DNA of 64,000 bases from Exiguobacterium sp. FSL W8-0210 (GTDB lineage: Bacteria; Bacillota; Bacilli; Exiguobacteriales; Exiguobacteriaceae), in assembly GCF_038006045.1 (NCBI RefSeq), contig NZ_JBBOUK010000001.1, positions 341,001 to 405,000 on the forward strand. The letters are read 5' to 3'. A program made the translations under genes and the position numbers. This document shows, piece after piece, positions 41,845 to 52,067 of the stretch; the stretch's first letter is position 1, and the number at the start of each line of letters is the position of its first letter. The notes under the pieces were generated by a model. It saw only the letters and a list, made by a program, of their open reading frames with translations. It searched no databases and was not told the origin of the DNA.

Positions 41845-44745
41845 GTGAAGAAACTGATGATTTGGGTCATGCTGAGCTGTCTGATTTTGACGCTTGGAGT
41901 AGGACCTACGACAGCAAAGGCGGAGACTGCCCTTGCTAAAGCAACGCTTTTGAAAGCAGGTCAAGAGACGACGCTTGAAACAGGAACGGAAGAAAAAAAT
42001 ACATATTGGTACCGCGTCAATCATGAAGCGGGTGTAGAAAAAACTGCCTCTCACTTCGAGTTATCAATCGACACGGATCAACCTGTTCAAGTAACAGCTT
42101 ATCCGAGCGAAGCGATGGCTGCAGAAGACGATACGTTTGATCGTTACCGGACAGAAGCAGAGCCAAATGAAAAAACACCGACAAAACTAGCTGTTCCATA
42201 CGCATGGGATGGACCGTATTATGTCAAAGTAGAATATTACCCGAACATCGAAGAAGGGAAGACGACAAAAGCAGCGCACGCTAAACTAACGTATAACAAC
42301 GTCAAATTGCCGGTTGAGTATGAACCGATCAATGATATCAGCTGTATGGCAGAAGAAGCGCTCAAACAAACAAAAGAAGAAAAACCGATGCTTGCGCTCA
42401 TGCACTCGATTCAAAAACAAGTATTGAGCCAATCGGATGCTGGACGCGCTTTGACATCGCTTTACTACAAAGCATCGCCTTATGTCGTCAAAACACTTTT
42501 ATTTAACAAAGATAAGCGTCAACAAGCATACGAAGATTTAAAAACATTGAAACCAGCGATGGAAGCACTCGTGCGTGGAACGTCATACACGTTGACGAAA
42601 GCTGATCAACAAGCTGTCGATCGTCTTTACAAATTATCACGTGAAGCGTCACCTACTGTGATCGCTGAAGAGATTGATGGATATGCAAATAAAATGGATA
42701 TCTCAAAATTAAGTGGTAGTTCGTTAAGCGAAACATTCCAGTCAATGGGTATGAGTATCCAATCAAAAGAAGCAACACGTTACATCGTCAAACTAAAACC
42801 AGGTAAGATGAACCGTTCGATGAAGATTGCGGGCGTTCAGGCAAATGATGTAGAACGTTTATCCCTTGGCAATGCGGGAGACTTCGTCATCGTGACGGAA
42901 GATCCAACTGTTAAAGGTCAATCAGCGGCAGCATTAAAACAATCACTCAATCGTTCTTCAGCCGTTGAGTACGTTGAGAAAGTTCAGACGTACCGTGCGA
43001 CAAGTGATATCAACTTCGACTACCAGTGGGCCGTCAATAAAAAGACTGCTTTTGAGCAATTTGATAACGTTGGGATCGGCTTTGAAGCATTCCAACAACG
43101 TTTTGGAACGAAAAAGTTAGCTCCTGTTAAGATTGCAGTCATCGATACAGGTGTTGATTATCGTTTGAAGGACTTACAAGGCAAAGTTGATATCGCAAAC
43201 GAAAAGAACTACGTTTCCGTCAACGGTGACGGGGATGCAATTGATGACAATGGTCACGGGACACACGTGGCAGGTGTCATCGCAGCAACGATGAACAACG
43301 ATTATGGTATCCAGGGAATCCATCAATCGGCACAAATCCTGCCGGTTAAAGTCTTGAATGCGAACGGTGAAGGGGAAACAGACGCCATCGCACTCGGGAT
43401 TAAATATGCAGTTGATCATGATGCAAAAGTCATCAATATGAGTCTTGGTGGCGGTGAGAGCCGGACGATGGCTTATATGATGAAATATGCAGCAGATCAT
43501 GGTGTTACGGTCGTAGCTGCTTCAGGAAATGACTACGACATGATGGTCGGTTACCCAGCGAACTCGGAATATGCGATTTCTGTCGGAGCGACGAATCCTC
43601 TCGGAATGGTCGCGGATTATTCAAACTATGGTGTTGGACTTGATGTCGTAGCGCCAGGATCAAAAGTGGCTAGTTTGATTCCAGACGGTAACACGGTGTA
43701 CATGGATGGAACAAGTATGGCTTCGCCACATGTTGCCGCAGTAGCGGGTATCTTGAAATCACTAAATTCGAAACTGACACCAGCGCAAATCGAACAAATC
43801 TTGCGTAAGAGTGCAGAACCGCTTGCGTTTGAAAATCCGAATGACTGGTATGAATTTGAAGATGAGGACGAAGATGGTGAGAAAATCGAGCCTGAGTTCC
43901 CAGCTTACGTCAGTCCAGTCGCTGGCTACGGGAAAGTCAGTATTCCACGTGCGATCTCCCAGTTGAACTTGAACGGGAACGTCAATGATGTCTACGATAA
44001 CCAACTAGTTGTTTCTGGAACAGTCAAGACAGGGACGAAAGTTGAAGTGTGGGCAGCTGTCGTAACAAAAGATAAGAATGGCAAAGAAACAACAACGAAT
44101 AAAAAGTTAGCTGCAACAACAGCACAAGCAGGAAAATACAGCGTCAAGATTCCGCGTCAAAACCAAAAAACAGTTCTGACGGTTCGCTATGCGAATGGAT
44201 TAGACGTCACATCGGAACGGACAGAAGTACTTCCTGGAAAAGCACCAAAAGCACCAAAAGTGAAACCGGTTCTTGCCGGTGCGACAAAAATGACAGGTAC
44301 AGCTCTTGCGGGCGGTACGATTACAGTCAAAGATGCGAAACGAAAGAAAATTGCAACAGCGAAAGTCGATGCAAAAGGTAAGTTCAGCGCGAAGTTACCA
44401 AAGCAAGTTGGTGGTTCAAGCTTGATTGTTACGGTGACGGATATTGCAAAACGAACAAGTAAACCGACGATCGTAAAAGTCTTACCAGCGCCAACTGCAC
44501 CAAAAGTGAAATCAGTCTATGCCGGTCAAACGAAAGTAACCGGAACAGCTGAAAAGAAACTGAGCGTCTACGTAAAAGATGCGAAGAAAAAAGTCATCGG
44601 AAAAGGAACGGTTTCTTCTAAAGGAAACTATTCCGTCAAAATTCCAAAGCAAAAAGCAAAAGCGAAACTGTCGGTTTACGTTAAGAATACACGCGGACAA
44701 GTGAGTCCTGTAACGTCTGTGACAGTGAAAAAAGCGAAAAAATAA
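41845..44745 (+). CDS. Secreted S8 subtilisin-like serine protease with C-terminal repeats
   Basis: 966 residues from GTG at 41845 after AAGGAGG; an ATG frame from 41731 reads through the preceding terminator. A signal peptide ends near TTAKAETA. A propeptide-like region precedes the catalytic domain: Asp in VIDTGVDY, His in NGHGTHVAGV, Asn in ASGNDYD, Ser in GTSMASPHVAA. An acidic insert EDEDEDGEK is followed by three repeats (PKAPKVKPV.., PTAPKVKSV..) of a bacterial Ig-like fold rich in Lys. These probably hold the enzyme to the cell wall. Confidence 0.93.
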   Translation: MKKLMIWVMLSCLILTLGVGPTTAKAETALAKATLLKAGQETTLETGTEEKNTYWYRVNHEAGVEKTASHFELSIDTDQPVQVTAYPSEAMAAEDDTFDRYRTEAEPNEKTPTKLAVPYAWDGPYYVKVEYYPNIEEGKTTKAAHAKLTYNNVKLPVEYEPINDISCMAEEALKQTKEEKPMLALMHSIQKQVLSQSDAGRALTSLYYKASPYVVKTLLFNKDKRQQAYEDLKTLKPAMEALVRGTSYTLTKADQQAVDRLYKLSREASPTVIAEEIDGYANKMDISKLSGSSLSETFQSMGMSIQSKEATRYIVKLKPGKMNRSMKIAGVQANDVERLSLGNAGDFVIVTEDPTVKGQSAAALKQSLNRSSAVEYVEKVQTYRATSDINFDYQWAVNKKTAFEQFDNVGIGFEAFQQRFGTKKLAPVKIAVIDTGVDYRLKDLQGKVDIANEKNYVSVNGDGDAIDDNGHGTHVAGVIAATMNNDYGIQGIHQSAQILPVKVLNANGEGETDAIALGIKYAVDHDAKVINMSLGGGESRTMAYMMKYAADHGVTVVAASGNDYDMMVGYPANSEYAISVGATNPLGMVADYSNYGVGLDVVAPGSKVASLIPDGNTVYMDGTSMASPHVAAVAGILKSLNSKLTPAQIEQILRKSAEPLAFENPNDWYEFEDEDEDGEKIEPEFPAYVSPVAGYGKVSIPRAISQLNLNGNVNDVYDNQLVVSGTVKTGTKVEVWAAVVTKDKNGKETTTNKKLAATTAQAGKYSVKIPRQNQKTVLTVRYANGLDVTSERTEVLPGKAPKAPKVKPVLAGATKMTGTALAGGTITVKDAKRKKIATAKVDAKGKFSAKLPKQVGGSSLIVTVTDIAKRTSKPTIVKVLPAPTAPKVKSVYAGQTKVTGTAEKKLSVYVKDAKKKVIGKGTVSSKGNYSVKIPKQKAKAKLSVYVKNTRGQVSPVTSVTVKKAKK

Positions 44746-44751
44746 GAGTAT

Positions 44752-44797
44752 GAAAAGACCTTTTTTCGGGTACATTCCGAGAAAAGGTCTTTTTTTG
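44752..44797 (+). terminator. Terminator
   Basis: Stem AAAAGACCTTTTTTCGG / CCGAGAAAAGGTCTTTTTTT with loop GTACATT. Confidence 0.85.
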
Positions 44798-44890
44798 TAC
44801 ATCTTAGCTGTTGCTTCGAAAGCGTTTCTATTATATTAAAAGAAACAAATGAAAAAGCATCATTCAATGAATGATGAGGAGGATACATTC

Positions 44891-47461
44891 ATGATGAATT
44901 GGATTCGGCGACGAATCGGTCGGCAGTTGCTGACGGTTTTTTATGCGGTACTGATCGTAGTATCGATTACTTCGTTCTTTGTCTATGACTACATGGAAGG
45001 GCGAATTGAAACGTCTAAACAAAATTTAGAAACGATCAGTGAACAAAATCGCCGAGCCAACGATTTATGGGACAATTGGCAAACGGTTCAGTTCGGTTTA
45101 CGAGGGTTTGTCATCTTTGGAGACCAGGAACGGTTTGACGAAATCCAAGCGCTCCGTACAGATATCAAAAGTGAGACCGATTGGTTCATGCGAAACGCAA
45201 AAACGGATGAAGAAGAAGAATTCGCGGCACAAATGACGAATTTATATGAACTGTACTATGACGTCTTATTTCCGCTGACCCAGTCTTACGTCAATGAAAA
45301 AAAGGCGAATCGGATCAATGAAGACTTTTTACAGGGGGATAGTCTATTTTCCTTACCAATTGCGAAACGACTCGTTGAACAAGGACAGTTAAAGCCAACT
45401 GCAGACGGTTCGATCGATATTACGCCAGATATTGAAAAAGCATCTGCAGCGCTTGACGAATACCGGACGAATTTAAGTCAACAGCAAGAAACCGCTGTCG
45501 GGGAATTGCGGAGTGAAGTTGCAAAATCACAATGGATTTGGATCTCAAGTATCGTTATGCTCGTCGCATTCATTCTTCTATTCGTTCACCCGTTCCTTCG
45601 CCGGATGACGTGGCAGTTGTTACGATTAGTAGACGATAATCAAAAACTTGCTCGCAAGGAACCAATTGAAATCGATAAGACGACAGAAAAACGTCCAGAC
45701 GAAATCGGATTATTACGTGCTTCCTTTAATCGGATGGTCGTGACGACGAATGCTCATACGGATGCGATGCAAGGTAAAAATGAAGAATTGCAAGCGCAAA
45801 GTGAAGAATTGCTCGCGCAACAAGAAGAGTTACAGGCGCAACAAGAGGAACTCGAAGAAGCGTATCAAACGACGAAAAAGAATGAGGAAAAGTTGCGATT
45901 ACGTAGTGAACTAACAGAGGCACTTGCCGTTCGCGAAACTGTCGAATCGTATCCAGCAATCGTTCAAAAGATGATCGATATCACTTCTTCAGAGTACGGT
46001 GCTCTATTACTTTATGAAGAAGGGCAGTTTATGGGTGCAACAACAAACGGCATGACGATGGACTATTTAAAAGATCTCCTGAAAGATGAGATGTCCGTCA
46101 TCAATCGATCTGTTCGCAAGATGGAATTCGTTCAATCGGAGAAGCGCGTTACACGTGAAAAAGAGCATCCGTATTCCTTTAGTACGTATGAGGTGACGAT
46201 TCCGGTTCAAGATCCAGAAACGCATGAATTGATTGCTGCCATCTATCTCGTTCGCTACAAATCTGCATATAAAGGACAACAGCTGACGGATATTCGCGAG
46301 TTTGCGCAACAAATGACGCTTTCACTTCTACGGACGCGTTCTTATGAAGGAATGCGTCAGGAAAAAGAAAAGACCGAGCAAGTGTTGGACTCAATTCGAG
46401 AAGCGATCATTTATCTCGAGGATGGAAATGGAGAGTTATACGTCAACCGTCCATTGTTTGACTTGATTCCAGAACTTCAAACGGAATTCACAGTAGATCG
46501 GACGTTACCTTCGAGTGAGTACGTCATTGATGTGATGCGTCAGTTGGTGGATGATGTTGAAGCCTTTAATACGTATCTGGATTTAATTCGTTCCGGTAAG
46601 ATTTCACCGGACAAAGTCCGATTTGATGTTCGAAACAATACGGCGCATCTAGAAGTCTACGCGGAACGCATTGATGTCGTCGGGGGATGGAAGGGAATCA
46701 TTCTCGTCTTACGGGATATTACCCGGGAAACAGAAGCCGATCGTCTAAAAACAGAACTTGTCTCGACTGTGTCACATGAATTGCGAACGCCGCTCTCATC
46801 GATTTACGGTTTTACAGAGTTGATGCTAAATCGAAAGATCGATGACTCAAAACAGCAGAAGTATCTAGCGACGATCCATAATGAGACAGAACGATTATCG
46901 AACCTCGTCACGGACTTCTTAGACGTTCAACGGATGCAGTCGGGTGGACAGTTGTACCAAATGGCACATCTTGATTTGCTCAGCCTAACTGAACAAGTGA
47001 TGTCCCTGTATGACGCTTCAAGTGAACGACACGATCTTCATTTGCAATTGCTCAGTCCGGATCGTCCATTCATATTAGGAGATGAAGACCGGATCAAACA
47101 ATTGATGAGTAACTTGATCAACAATGCAATCAAGTATTCTCCCGATGGTGGACGTGTAGATGTCTGGATCGATACGAAAGATGATCAAGCCATCATTGAA
47201 GTGAAAGATGAAGGAATTGGAATTCCTCACCATGCATTTGCCCACTTATTTGATAAATTCTATCGTGTCGATAATTCCGATACACGTCGAATCGGTGGAA
47301 CTGGACTCGGTTTATCGATTTGTAAAGAAATCGTCAAAGAACATGAAGGCGTCATCCACGTCGAATCTGAAGTCGGTAAAGGCAGTCGCTTCATCATCGT
47401 CTTACCGCTCAGTTTAAGTGAATCGATCGAGTCGACAGAAGAGAATCGACGTTCTAGTTAA
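44891..47461 (+). CDS. Orphan sensor histidine kinase with CHASE3-like, GAF and PAS-like parts
   Basis: 856 residues from the ATG at 44891 after GAGGAGG. Two membrane segments (about 12-32 and 215-235) enclose a helical extracellular sensor resembling CHASE3. Then come HAMP, a Gln/Glu coiled coil (EELQAQSEELLAQQEELQ), a GAF-like domain and a PAS-like region. HisKA has STVSHELRTPLSS; the ATPase has LMSNLINNAIKYS, DEGIGIP and GGTGLGLSI. No response regulator adjoins it. Confidence 0.9.
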   Translation: MMNWIRRRIGRQLLTVFYAVLIVVSITSFFVYDYMEGRIETSKQNLETISEQNRRANDLWDNWQTVQFGLRGFVIFGDQERFDEIQALRTDIKSETDWFMRNAKTDEEEEFAAQMTNLYELYYDVLFPLTQSYVNEKKANRINEDFLQGDSLFSLPIAKRLVEQGQLKPTADGSIDITPDIEKASAALDEYRTNLSQQQETAVGELRSEVAKSQWIWISSIVMLVAFILLFVHPFLRRMTWQLLRLVDDNQKLARKEPIEIDKTTEKRPDEIGLLRASFNRMVVTTNAHTDAMQGKNEELQAQSEELLAQQEELQAQQEELEEAYQTTKKNEEKLRLRSELTEALAVRETVESYPAIVQKMIDITSSEYGALLLYEEGQFMGATTNGMTMDYLKDLLKDEMSVINRSVRKMEFVQSEKRVTREKEHPYSFSTYEVTIPVQDPETHELIAAIYLVRYKSAYKGQQLTDIREFAQQMTLSLLRTRSYEGMRQEKEKTEQVLDSIREAIIYLEDGNGELYVNRPLFDLIPELQTEFTVDRTLPSSEYVIDVMRQLVDDVEAFNTYLDLIRSGKISPDKVRFDVRNNTAHLEVYAERIDVVGGWKGIILVLRDITRETEADRLKTELVSTVSHELRTPLSSIYGFTELMLNRKIDDSKQQKYLATIHNETERLSNLVTDFLDVQRMQSGGQLYQMAHLDLLSLTEQVMSLYDASSERHDLHLQLLSPDRPFILGDEDRIKQLMSNLINNAIKYSPDGGRVDVWIDTKDDQAIIEVKDEGIGIPHHAFAHLFDKFYRVDNSDTRRIGGTGLGLSICKEIVKEHEGVIHVESEVGKGSRFIIVLPLSLSESIESTEENRRSS

Positions 47462-47483
47462 AGAAAACATGATGTATTTCTGT

Positions 47484-47524
47484 TAAACCGTGTTCAAATC
47501 GCTTAGGTGTGAACACGGTTTTTG
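47484..47524 (+). terminator. Terminator
   Basis: Stem AAACCGTGTTCA / TGAACACGGTTT, then TTT; loop about 13 bases. Confidence 0.85.
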
Positions 47525-47657
47525 CTTGTGTTTAAAAAGAGTGATCTTTTCAAAAAATTCAAGAAAATAAAAAAAGAGTGAATAAACAGCAACCGTGAAC
47601 CGATATACCTACAGGACAAACGAACTATGGTTAAAAAAGGAAGGGGGGGACTCGTCA

Positions 47658-49196
47658 ATGTATCAAAAATGGTTAGGTGTCGTCATCGGTTGGTTACTCT
47701 TTCATATCGGCTGGGTGACGTGCGTTGGAACGGATACATCCATCGGACAAGTCGTCAACAGTCTGTTCACGATTGGTGGTGTAACGATCTCCCTCTATTT
47801 GATTTGGCAGATACAACGACGTCAGACAAGACGCTCTTTTACCTATCGTTTATTTCTTCTTTTATTGTTGGCTAACGCCATGCTTGGATTAGGCGAATGT
47901 GGACAGCTTCTATATTTACTACAAGGACGAATACGAACGGAATCGTTTGACTGGATCGATTTGATCTTTAGTCTTCAAATCTTGATTTATTTGATCGCTT
48001 TTGGTTATTTTCTTCGCAATCGACGACGTGAGGTCAACTTGCGTGTTTTTTTGTTTGATGAATTCATCATTCTAGTCGTTGCAGGATCTCTCTCATGGCA
48101 CTATTTAGTGACACCGTATTTAGAAGCGAATACGCTGCTGACGATCGAAACGATTTTATGGCTCCGTTATCCGATCGGCGATTTATTATTACTCGGTGGA
48201 ATGATTGTCTTGTTTTTTGGTTTGATGAAGCGTGGCAATGGTGGCTCGTTGTTATTAATTTTACTCGCTTTTCATTTTCAGTTACTTGCCGACCTTCTAT
48301 ACGTCGTGCTAGAACGATTTGATTACCCCATCCCTTCGAGTTGGCTCGATCCGTTATGGTTAGCGACTGTCATGATCGTCGGATTAGCAGCTTATCGTTT
48401 TGATGCTGAGGAATCATTCGTCAGCTTTGATGTCGCTTGGAAATGGATCGATGTCTTGCGTTTGATTACGCCATACGTATTCTTGTTAATTCTATTCGTG
48501 ACGATGGCACGGCAAACAATCAGTTGGAATGGTTTGACGATTGGTCTGATGATTGCGATTCCGTTATTAATTTCCCGTCAAATTCGGATCGTCGTTGATA
48601 ATCAACGACTGCGTGAAAACCTTGAGGCGAAGGTAGAGGAACGGACGGAAGCACTAGCATCTGCCATGGAAGAGATGCGGCACATGGCGTATCACGATGC
48701 TTTGACAGGGTTACCGAATCGGTATCTGTTTGCACGATTGTTTCAAGATGCCTTGTACCGAGCGGAAGCGAGTGAAGGACAAGTCGGATTATTCTTTATC
48801 GATATCGATCACTTCAAAGAGATTAATGATACGTACGGACATCGTGTCGGAGATCAGCTCATCATCGACGTCACGGCACGCTTACAAAAGAAACTACCGC
48901 CTAATACGGTCATTTCGAGACAGGGTGGGGATGAATTCATCGTCTTATTATTTGACGTTGAACAAGAATCAGAAGTCGTGCAGTGTGGAGAGCACCTGGT
49001 TTCCTTGTTTCGACAGCCGTTTCATCATGGCATCATCCCACTTCCTGTGACGGCAAGTATTGGGGGCGCGATTTATCCTACACATGCAGCCTCTCGATCG
49101 GACTTGATCGAGCAGGCAGATCTTGCAATGTACGAAGCAAAACGTCGGGGGAAAAATCAATTTTGTATGCATGATTCGACGGTAACGAAGGTATAA
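47658..49196 (+). CDS. Membrane diguanylate cyclase (GGDEF)
   Basis: 512 residues from the ATG at 47658 after a G-rich ribosome site. About nine membrane segments (1-315) form a sensor, followed by a short coiled coil (LEAKVEERTEALASAMEEM). The GGDEF domain has HDALTGLPNRYLF, FFIDIDHFKEINDTYGHRVGD and the active RQGGDEFIVLL. No RxxD inhibitory site is seen just before it. Makes cyclic di-GMP from GTP. Confidence 0.92.
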   Translation: MYQKWLGVVIGWLLFHIGWVTCVGTDTSIGQVVNSLFTIGGVTISLYLIWQIQRRQTRRSFTYRLFLLLLLANAMLGLGECGQLLYLLQGRIRTESFDWIDLIFSLQILIYLIAFGYFLRNRRREVNLRVFLFDEFIILVVAGSLSWHYLVTPYLEANTLLTIETILWLRYPIGDLLLLGGMIVLFFGLMKRGNGGSLLLILLAFHFQLLADLLYVVLERFDYPIPSSWLDPLWLATVMIVGLAAYRFDAEESFVSFDVAWKWIDVLRLITPYVFLLILFVTMARQTISWNGLTIGLMIAIPLLISRQIRIVVDNQRLRENLEAKVEERTEALASAMEEMRHMAYHDALTGLPNRYLFARLFQDALYRAEASEGQVGLFFIDIDHFKEINDTYGHRVGDQLIIDVTARLQKKLPPNTVISRQGGDEFIVLLFDVEQESEVVQCGEHLVSLFRQPFHHGIIPLPVTASIGGAIYPTHAASRSDLIEQADLAMYEAKRRGKNQFCMHDSTVTKV

Positions 49197-49212
49197 ATGA
49201 AATCATATACTA

Positions 49213-49264
49213 AAACACGCTCGTATACTGATCCAAACGGACCAGTCATACGAACGTGTTTTTT
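49213..49264. terminator. Bidirectional terminator
   Basis: Stem AAACACG.TCGTATACTG / CAGTCATACGAACGTGTTTTTT, between convergent genes. Confidence 0.75.
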
Positions 49265-49272
49265 GATGCATA

Positions 49273-49911
49273 TCATTTCTTTTGCGAACGGGCTAAGAAC
49301 GTTTCAATAACGTCCGGCTTGGTCACTGCTTGATTACAAGCATCACTATCGATACACATATAATGACCAATCGTTTGATGCTGCTCAGTCGAACGGCGTG
49401 TCGTGACAGTTACGAGTGTAATATCACTATACGTATGACAAATCGCACAAATCCCTTTTTGAATCGATGGTAGATAGGTACCTTCTACGCCAATCCATTC
49501 ACCATTCAAGGGATAGACGAAATATTTTTTCCGATTTCCGGTATCGTTCCAGCTTAAAAACGTCGTGTGTGTCCACTCAAAGGAGTGAAGTGGCGGAACG
49601 TGTAGCTTTTTCGTTTTTTTAAAGAGCTGTCGGATTCGTGATTCAGAGATGGTCGGAAATGGTTGGACGAACGGCTCCACACGTGTCAAATATATGAGAA
49701 GATCCTGTTCGGATTCAGCGTCACGAATGTTCGTCAGCAAGATTTCCTGTTCCGGTGTAAGTATTGGCAATAGATCAAGTATCTTTTCAGCGGCACTGTA
49801 CCGAACAGCATCACGAACATCGGGGTCATGAACGGCTGCGAATTGATGTTGCAGCAGCTCGACTTGATTCCGAATGAAATTGTATTGATGGGGTAGTAAA
49901 AATGCGTCCAT
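49273..49911 (-). CDS. FusB/FusC-like elongation-factor-G-binding protein
   Basis: 212 residues from the ATG at 49909-49911 after AAGGAGG. The N-terminal helical bundle (MDAFLLPHQYNFIRNQVELL) is followed by the zinc-binding C-terminal domain: GICAICHTYSDI and HYMCIDSDACNQ supply Cys/His ligands. Relatives release EF-G from the ribosome and give fusidic acid resistance. The chromosomal form may be a housekeeping factor. Confidence 0.88.
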   Translation of the reverse strand: MDAFLLPHQYNFIRNQVELLQHQFAAVHDPDVRDAVRYSAAEKILDLLPILTPEQEILLTNIRDAESEQDLLIYLTRVEPFVQPFPTISESRIRQLFKKTKKLHVPPLHSFEWTHTTFLSWNDTGNRKKYFVYPLNGEWIGVEGTYLPSIQKGICAICHTYSDITLVTVTTRRSTEQHQTIGHYMCIDSDACNQAVTKPDVIETFLARSQKK

Positions 49912-50034
49912 TCTCGTTCCTCCTTTTCCTTTCATCATACCGGAATTTGGCAACAGAACAAAGCGACATTTTAGTTTTTCGGACTCCTACAGCGGGAATT
50001 AAATAACAGACTGAATGAGGAGGTTAAAAGGGAG

Positions 50035-50769
50035 GTGCAGTATTTAACATTTTTACGCTTGATGAATATAGGAGCATTCCTCTTTGCAATGCTAGCACGC
50101 GTCGTTTGGCAACATCCGATGACCATTCTTAAGTTACCTCTTGTTCCTGCACCATTCTTTGACGCCATTGCCGGTGTCGTGTTTACGACATTATTGATTT
50201 GGTGTATTCGACCGGTACGTGCCTTCCCTGCGGATCGAGAACTGATTGAAGATATCGGAGGATGGCTTGCATTATCACTCGTGACGCTTGGAATCAGTAG
50301 TATGAGTGGCCCCCCTTGGGAACTCGTCTCGACGACGATTTCTTTCATCAGCCTTTGCTTAGTCTATATGAAAATTCAACACCATCCCCGGCGTTCGCCG
50401 TGGATGCGCTCTCCATTTTCAGTGTTGCTTGCCTGGATCAGTACGATGCTATTGATTTTACCATTTCGGATCTTGTCGGATTTTCAGTTCACTTCTCTAT
50501 TCAGTCTTTCCGAAACCCAATGGAGCACGATTGTGCTCGCATTAGCTGTTATCGGTGGACTCCTGTTCATCGCAATCCATTCAGATTGGGTATTTGGTCT
50601 CGCACTCATCTGGTATTTAGCTGGACTATTGTTTAACGAACGTCTCATTCTCTTGCAACAAATCGTAGCGGGAATTGGCATAATGTGTATTTTACTCCTA
50701 TGTTATTACGTCTTTCAGAAACGTCAACGTCTTTTTCGACAGCATTCACCTAAGTCTTCTTCGTCCTAG
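50035..50769 (+). CDS. Polytopic membrane protein, unknown
   Basis: 244 residues from GTG at 50035, AGGAGG 11 bases upstream. Six to eight membrane segments, basic ends. No family recognised. Confidence 0.6.
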   Translation: MQYLTFLRLMNIGAFLFAMLARVVWQHPMTILKLPLVPAPFFDAIAGVVFTTLLIWCIRPVRAFPADRELIEDIGGWLALSLVTLGISSMSGPPWELVSTTISFISLCLVYMKIQHHPRRSPWMRSPFSVLLAWISTMLLILPFRILSDFQFTSLFSLSETQWSTIVLALAVIGGLLFIAIHSDWVFGLALIWYLAGLLFNERLILLQQIVAGIGIMCILLLCYYVFQKRQRLFRQHSPKSSSS

Positions 50770-50773
50770 TTAT

Positions 50774-50795
50774 GTTTTAGGTGAATTTGGGGTAT
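50774..50795 (+). promoter_or_regulatory. Possible SigB promoter with short spacer
   Basis: GTTTTA at 50774-50779 and GGGTAT at 50790-50795 recall the general stress sigma consensus (GTTTAA / GGGTAT), but the 10-base gap is shorter than the usual 12-15. The gene downstream is a general-stress-type protein, which supports it weakly. Confidence 0.3.
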
Positions 50796-50833
50796 ATCCC
50801 ATATAGCTGTTATAAAAGGGGGAGGCGTGCATC

Positions 50834-51283
50834 ATGGGGAAAAAACAATGGATTGGTGTCTATCAGAATGAAACGGATTTAATTCGTAAGATCGAGGATT
50901 TACATTTTGCAGGTTATCTAGAAGAGGATCTATATATCGTGTTGCAAGACAAGACTGACATGGCGATGTTACGTGGGCAATCGGCGGCGCAACTCGTCTC
51001 TGGAAAACGGACGCTATTTGAGCGATTTACAGGCAAACCGGCTTCGGCCGAGGAAATTCAAACCGCCTTCACGGAACTCGGATTACCGGAGTCGGATATT
51101 CGTCAACATGTCTTACGTGTCCAGCAAGGCGATTATGTCCTGTTGGCAGACGAAGCAGGGGCTTCTCGTCCTGCGCCGGAACCAAAAAGTATTCTGGAAA
51201 CAGAGCCAGAGGGAATCGAAGCGGAACGAAAACTTGATCACGAAAACCGTGCCCTTGAAAATGAAAATGATCGGATGTTGTAA
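50834..51283 (+). CDS. General stress protein 17M-like (YflT domain) protein
   Basis: 149 residues. N-terminal IGVYQNETDLIRKIEDLHFAGY and LPESDIRQHVLRVQQGDYVLLADE match the YflT/GSP17M domain. The C-terminal 40 residues are acidic and disordered. GGGGGAGG precedes the ATG. Followed after 28 bases by a universal stress protein gene, so probably a stress operon. Confidence 0.8.
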   Translation: MGKKQWIGVYQNETDLIRKIEDLHFAGYLEEDLYIVLQDKTDMAMLRGQSAAQLVSGKRTLFERFTGKPASAEEIQTAFTELGLPESDIRQHVLRVQQGDYVLLADEAGASRPAPEPKSILETEPEGIEAERKLDHENRALENENDRML

Positions 51284-51311
51284 GAGAGTCGTGCGGAAAG
51301 GATGAATCTTG

Positions 51312-51761
51312 ATGGAGAGCCAATATCATACGATTTTGGTAGCAGTCGATGGATCAGAGACAGCAGATTTAGCATTTGAGAAGGCAGTGAAATTTGCCAA
51401 ACTTGATCATGCTAAACTCGTCATCGCCCATGTTATCGATATTCAGACGTTTGCTAACGTACGTGCCAATAAACGTTTCATTGATCAAAACGTTACCGAA
51501 TATGCACAAGAATTGCTCGATCGTTACGAAAAGCGGGCACGAGAAGCAGGTGTCGAGAAAGTTGAGCTGATCATCGAAAACGGCTCTCCGAAAACACTGA
51601 TTCCAAAGGTCATCGCACCACGCGTTGGTGCGGGTCTGATCGTCTGCGGAGCAGTCGGGACGAATGCGATGGAACGAATCATGATTGGGAGTGTTTCTGA
51701 AAACATTTCCCGTTATGCAAAATGCGATATCTATATCGTCCGTCCGAAAACCTTGAAGTGA
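51312..51761 (+). CDS. Universal stress protein (UspA family)
   Basis: 149 residues; MESQYHTILVAVDGSETADLAFEK start and the ATP-binding pattern GAVGTNAMERIMIGSVS (GxxGx9GS). Cytoplasmic; ATP-binding subclass. AAAGGATG is the weak ribosome site. Confidence 0.9.
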   Translation: MESQYHTILVAVDGSETADLAFEKAVKFAKLDHAKLVIAHVIDIQTFANVRANKRFIDQNVTEYAQELLDRYEKRAREAGVEKVELIIENGSPKTLIPKVIAPRVGAGLIVCGAVGTNAMERIMIGSVSENISRYAKCDIYIVRPKTLK

Positions 51762-51763
51762 CA

Positions 51764-51803
51764 TAAAACAGCACACATCAGCCGATGTGTGCTGTTTTAT
51801 GTC
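51764..51803. terminator. Bidirectional terminator
   Basis: Stem AAAACAGCACACATC / GATGTGTGCTGTTTT, loop AGCC. Confidence 0.9.
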
Positions 51804-51993
51804 ACGTTAGAAAGTAATAGAAAATGCCTAATAAAATCAGAATGATCGGGAGAAAAATGAAATACATCCAAGACATATTTTTTGCCGAAGTCTTGTGATC
51901 GTACTGCTCTTCTGCTGGTTGCTTAGCAATCCGCAACGTAAAGATGAGTCCGACGAGACAAATGACTAATGCGATCCAAAATAAAGTCAACAT
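51802..51993 (-). CDS. 63-residue two-helix membrane protein
   Basis: I chose the ATG at 51991-51993, 9 bases after GAGGAG. Two membrane segments (2-20, 43-62) with a charged loop KQPAEEQYDHKTSAKN. Unknown function. Confidence 0.6.
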   Translation of the reverse strand: MLTLFWIALVICLVGLIFTLRIAKQPAEEQYDHKTSAKNMSWMYFIFLPIILILLGIFYYFLT

Positions 51994-52067
51994 AAGCATG
52001 CTCCTCTCTTCCTTTATCATACAGAAATTGGTCATGTTCTGCATCGGTAAGTTGTGACAGTTTAGAG

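Noticed and set aside
44810-44840. cre-like word before the histidine kinase
   Set aside because: TTCGAAAGCGTTTCT misses several consensus positions of the cre site.
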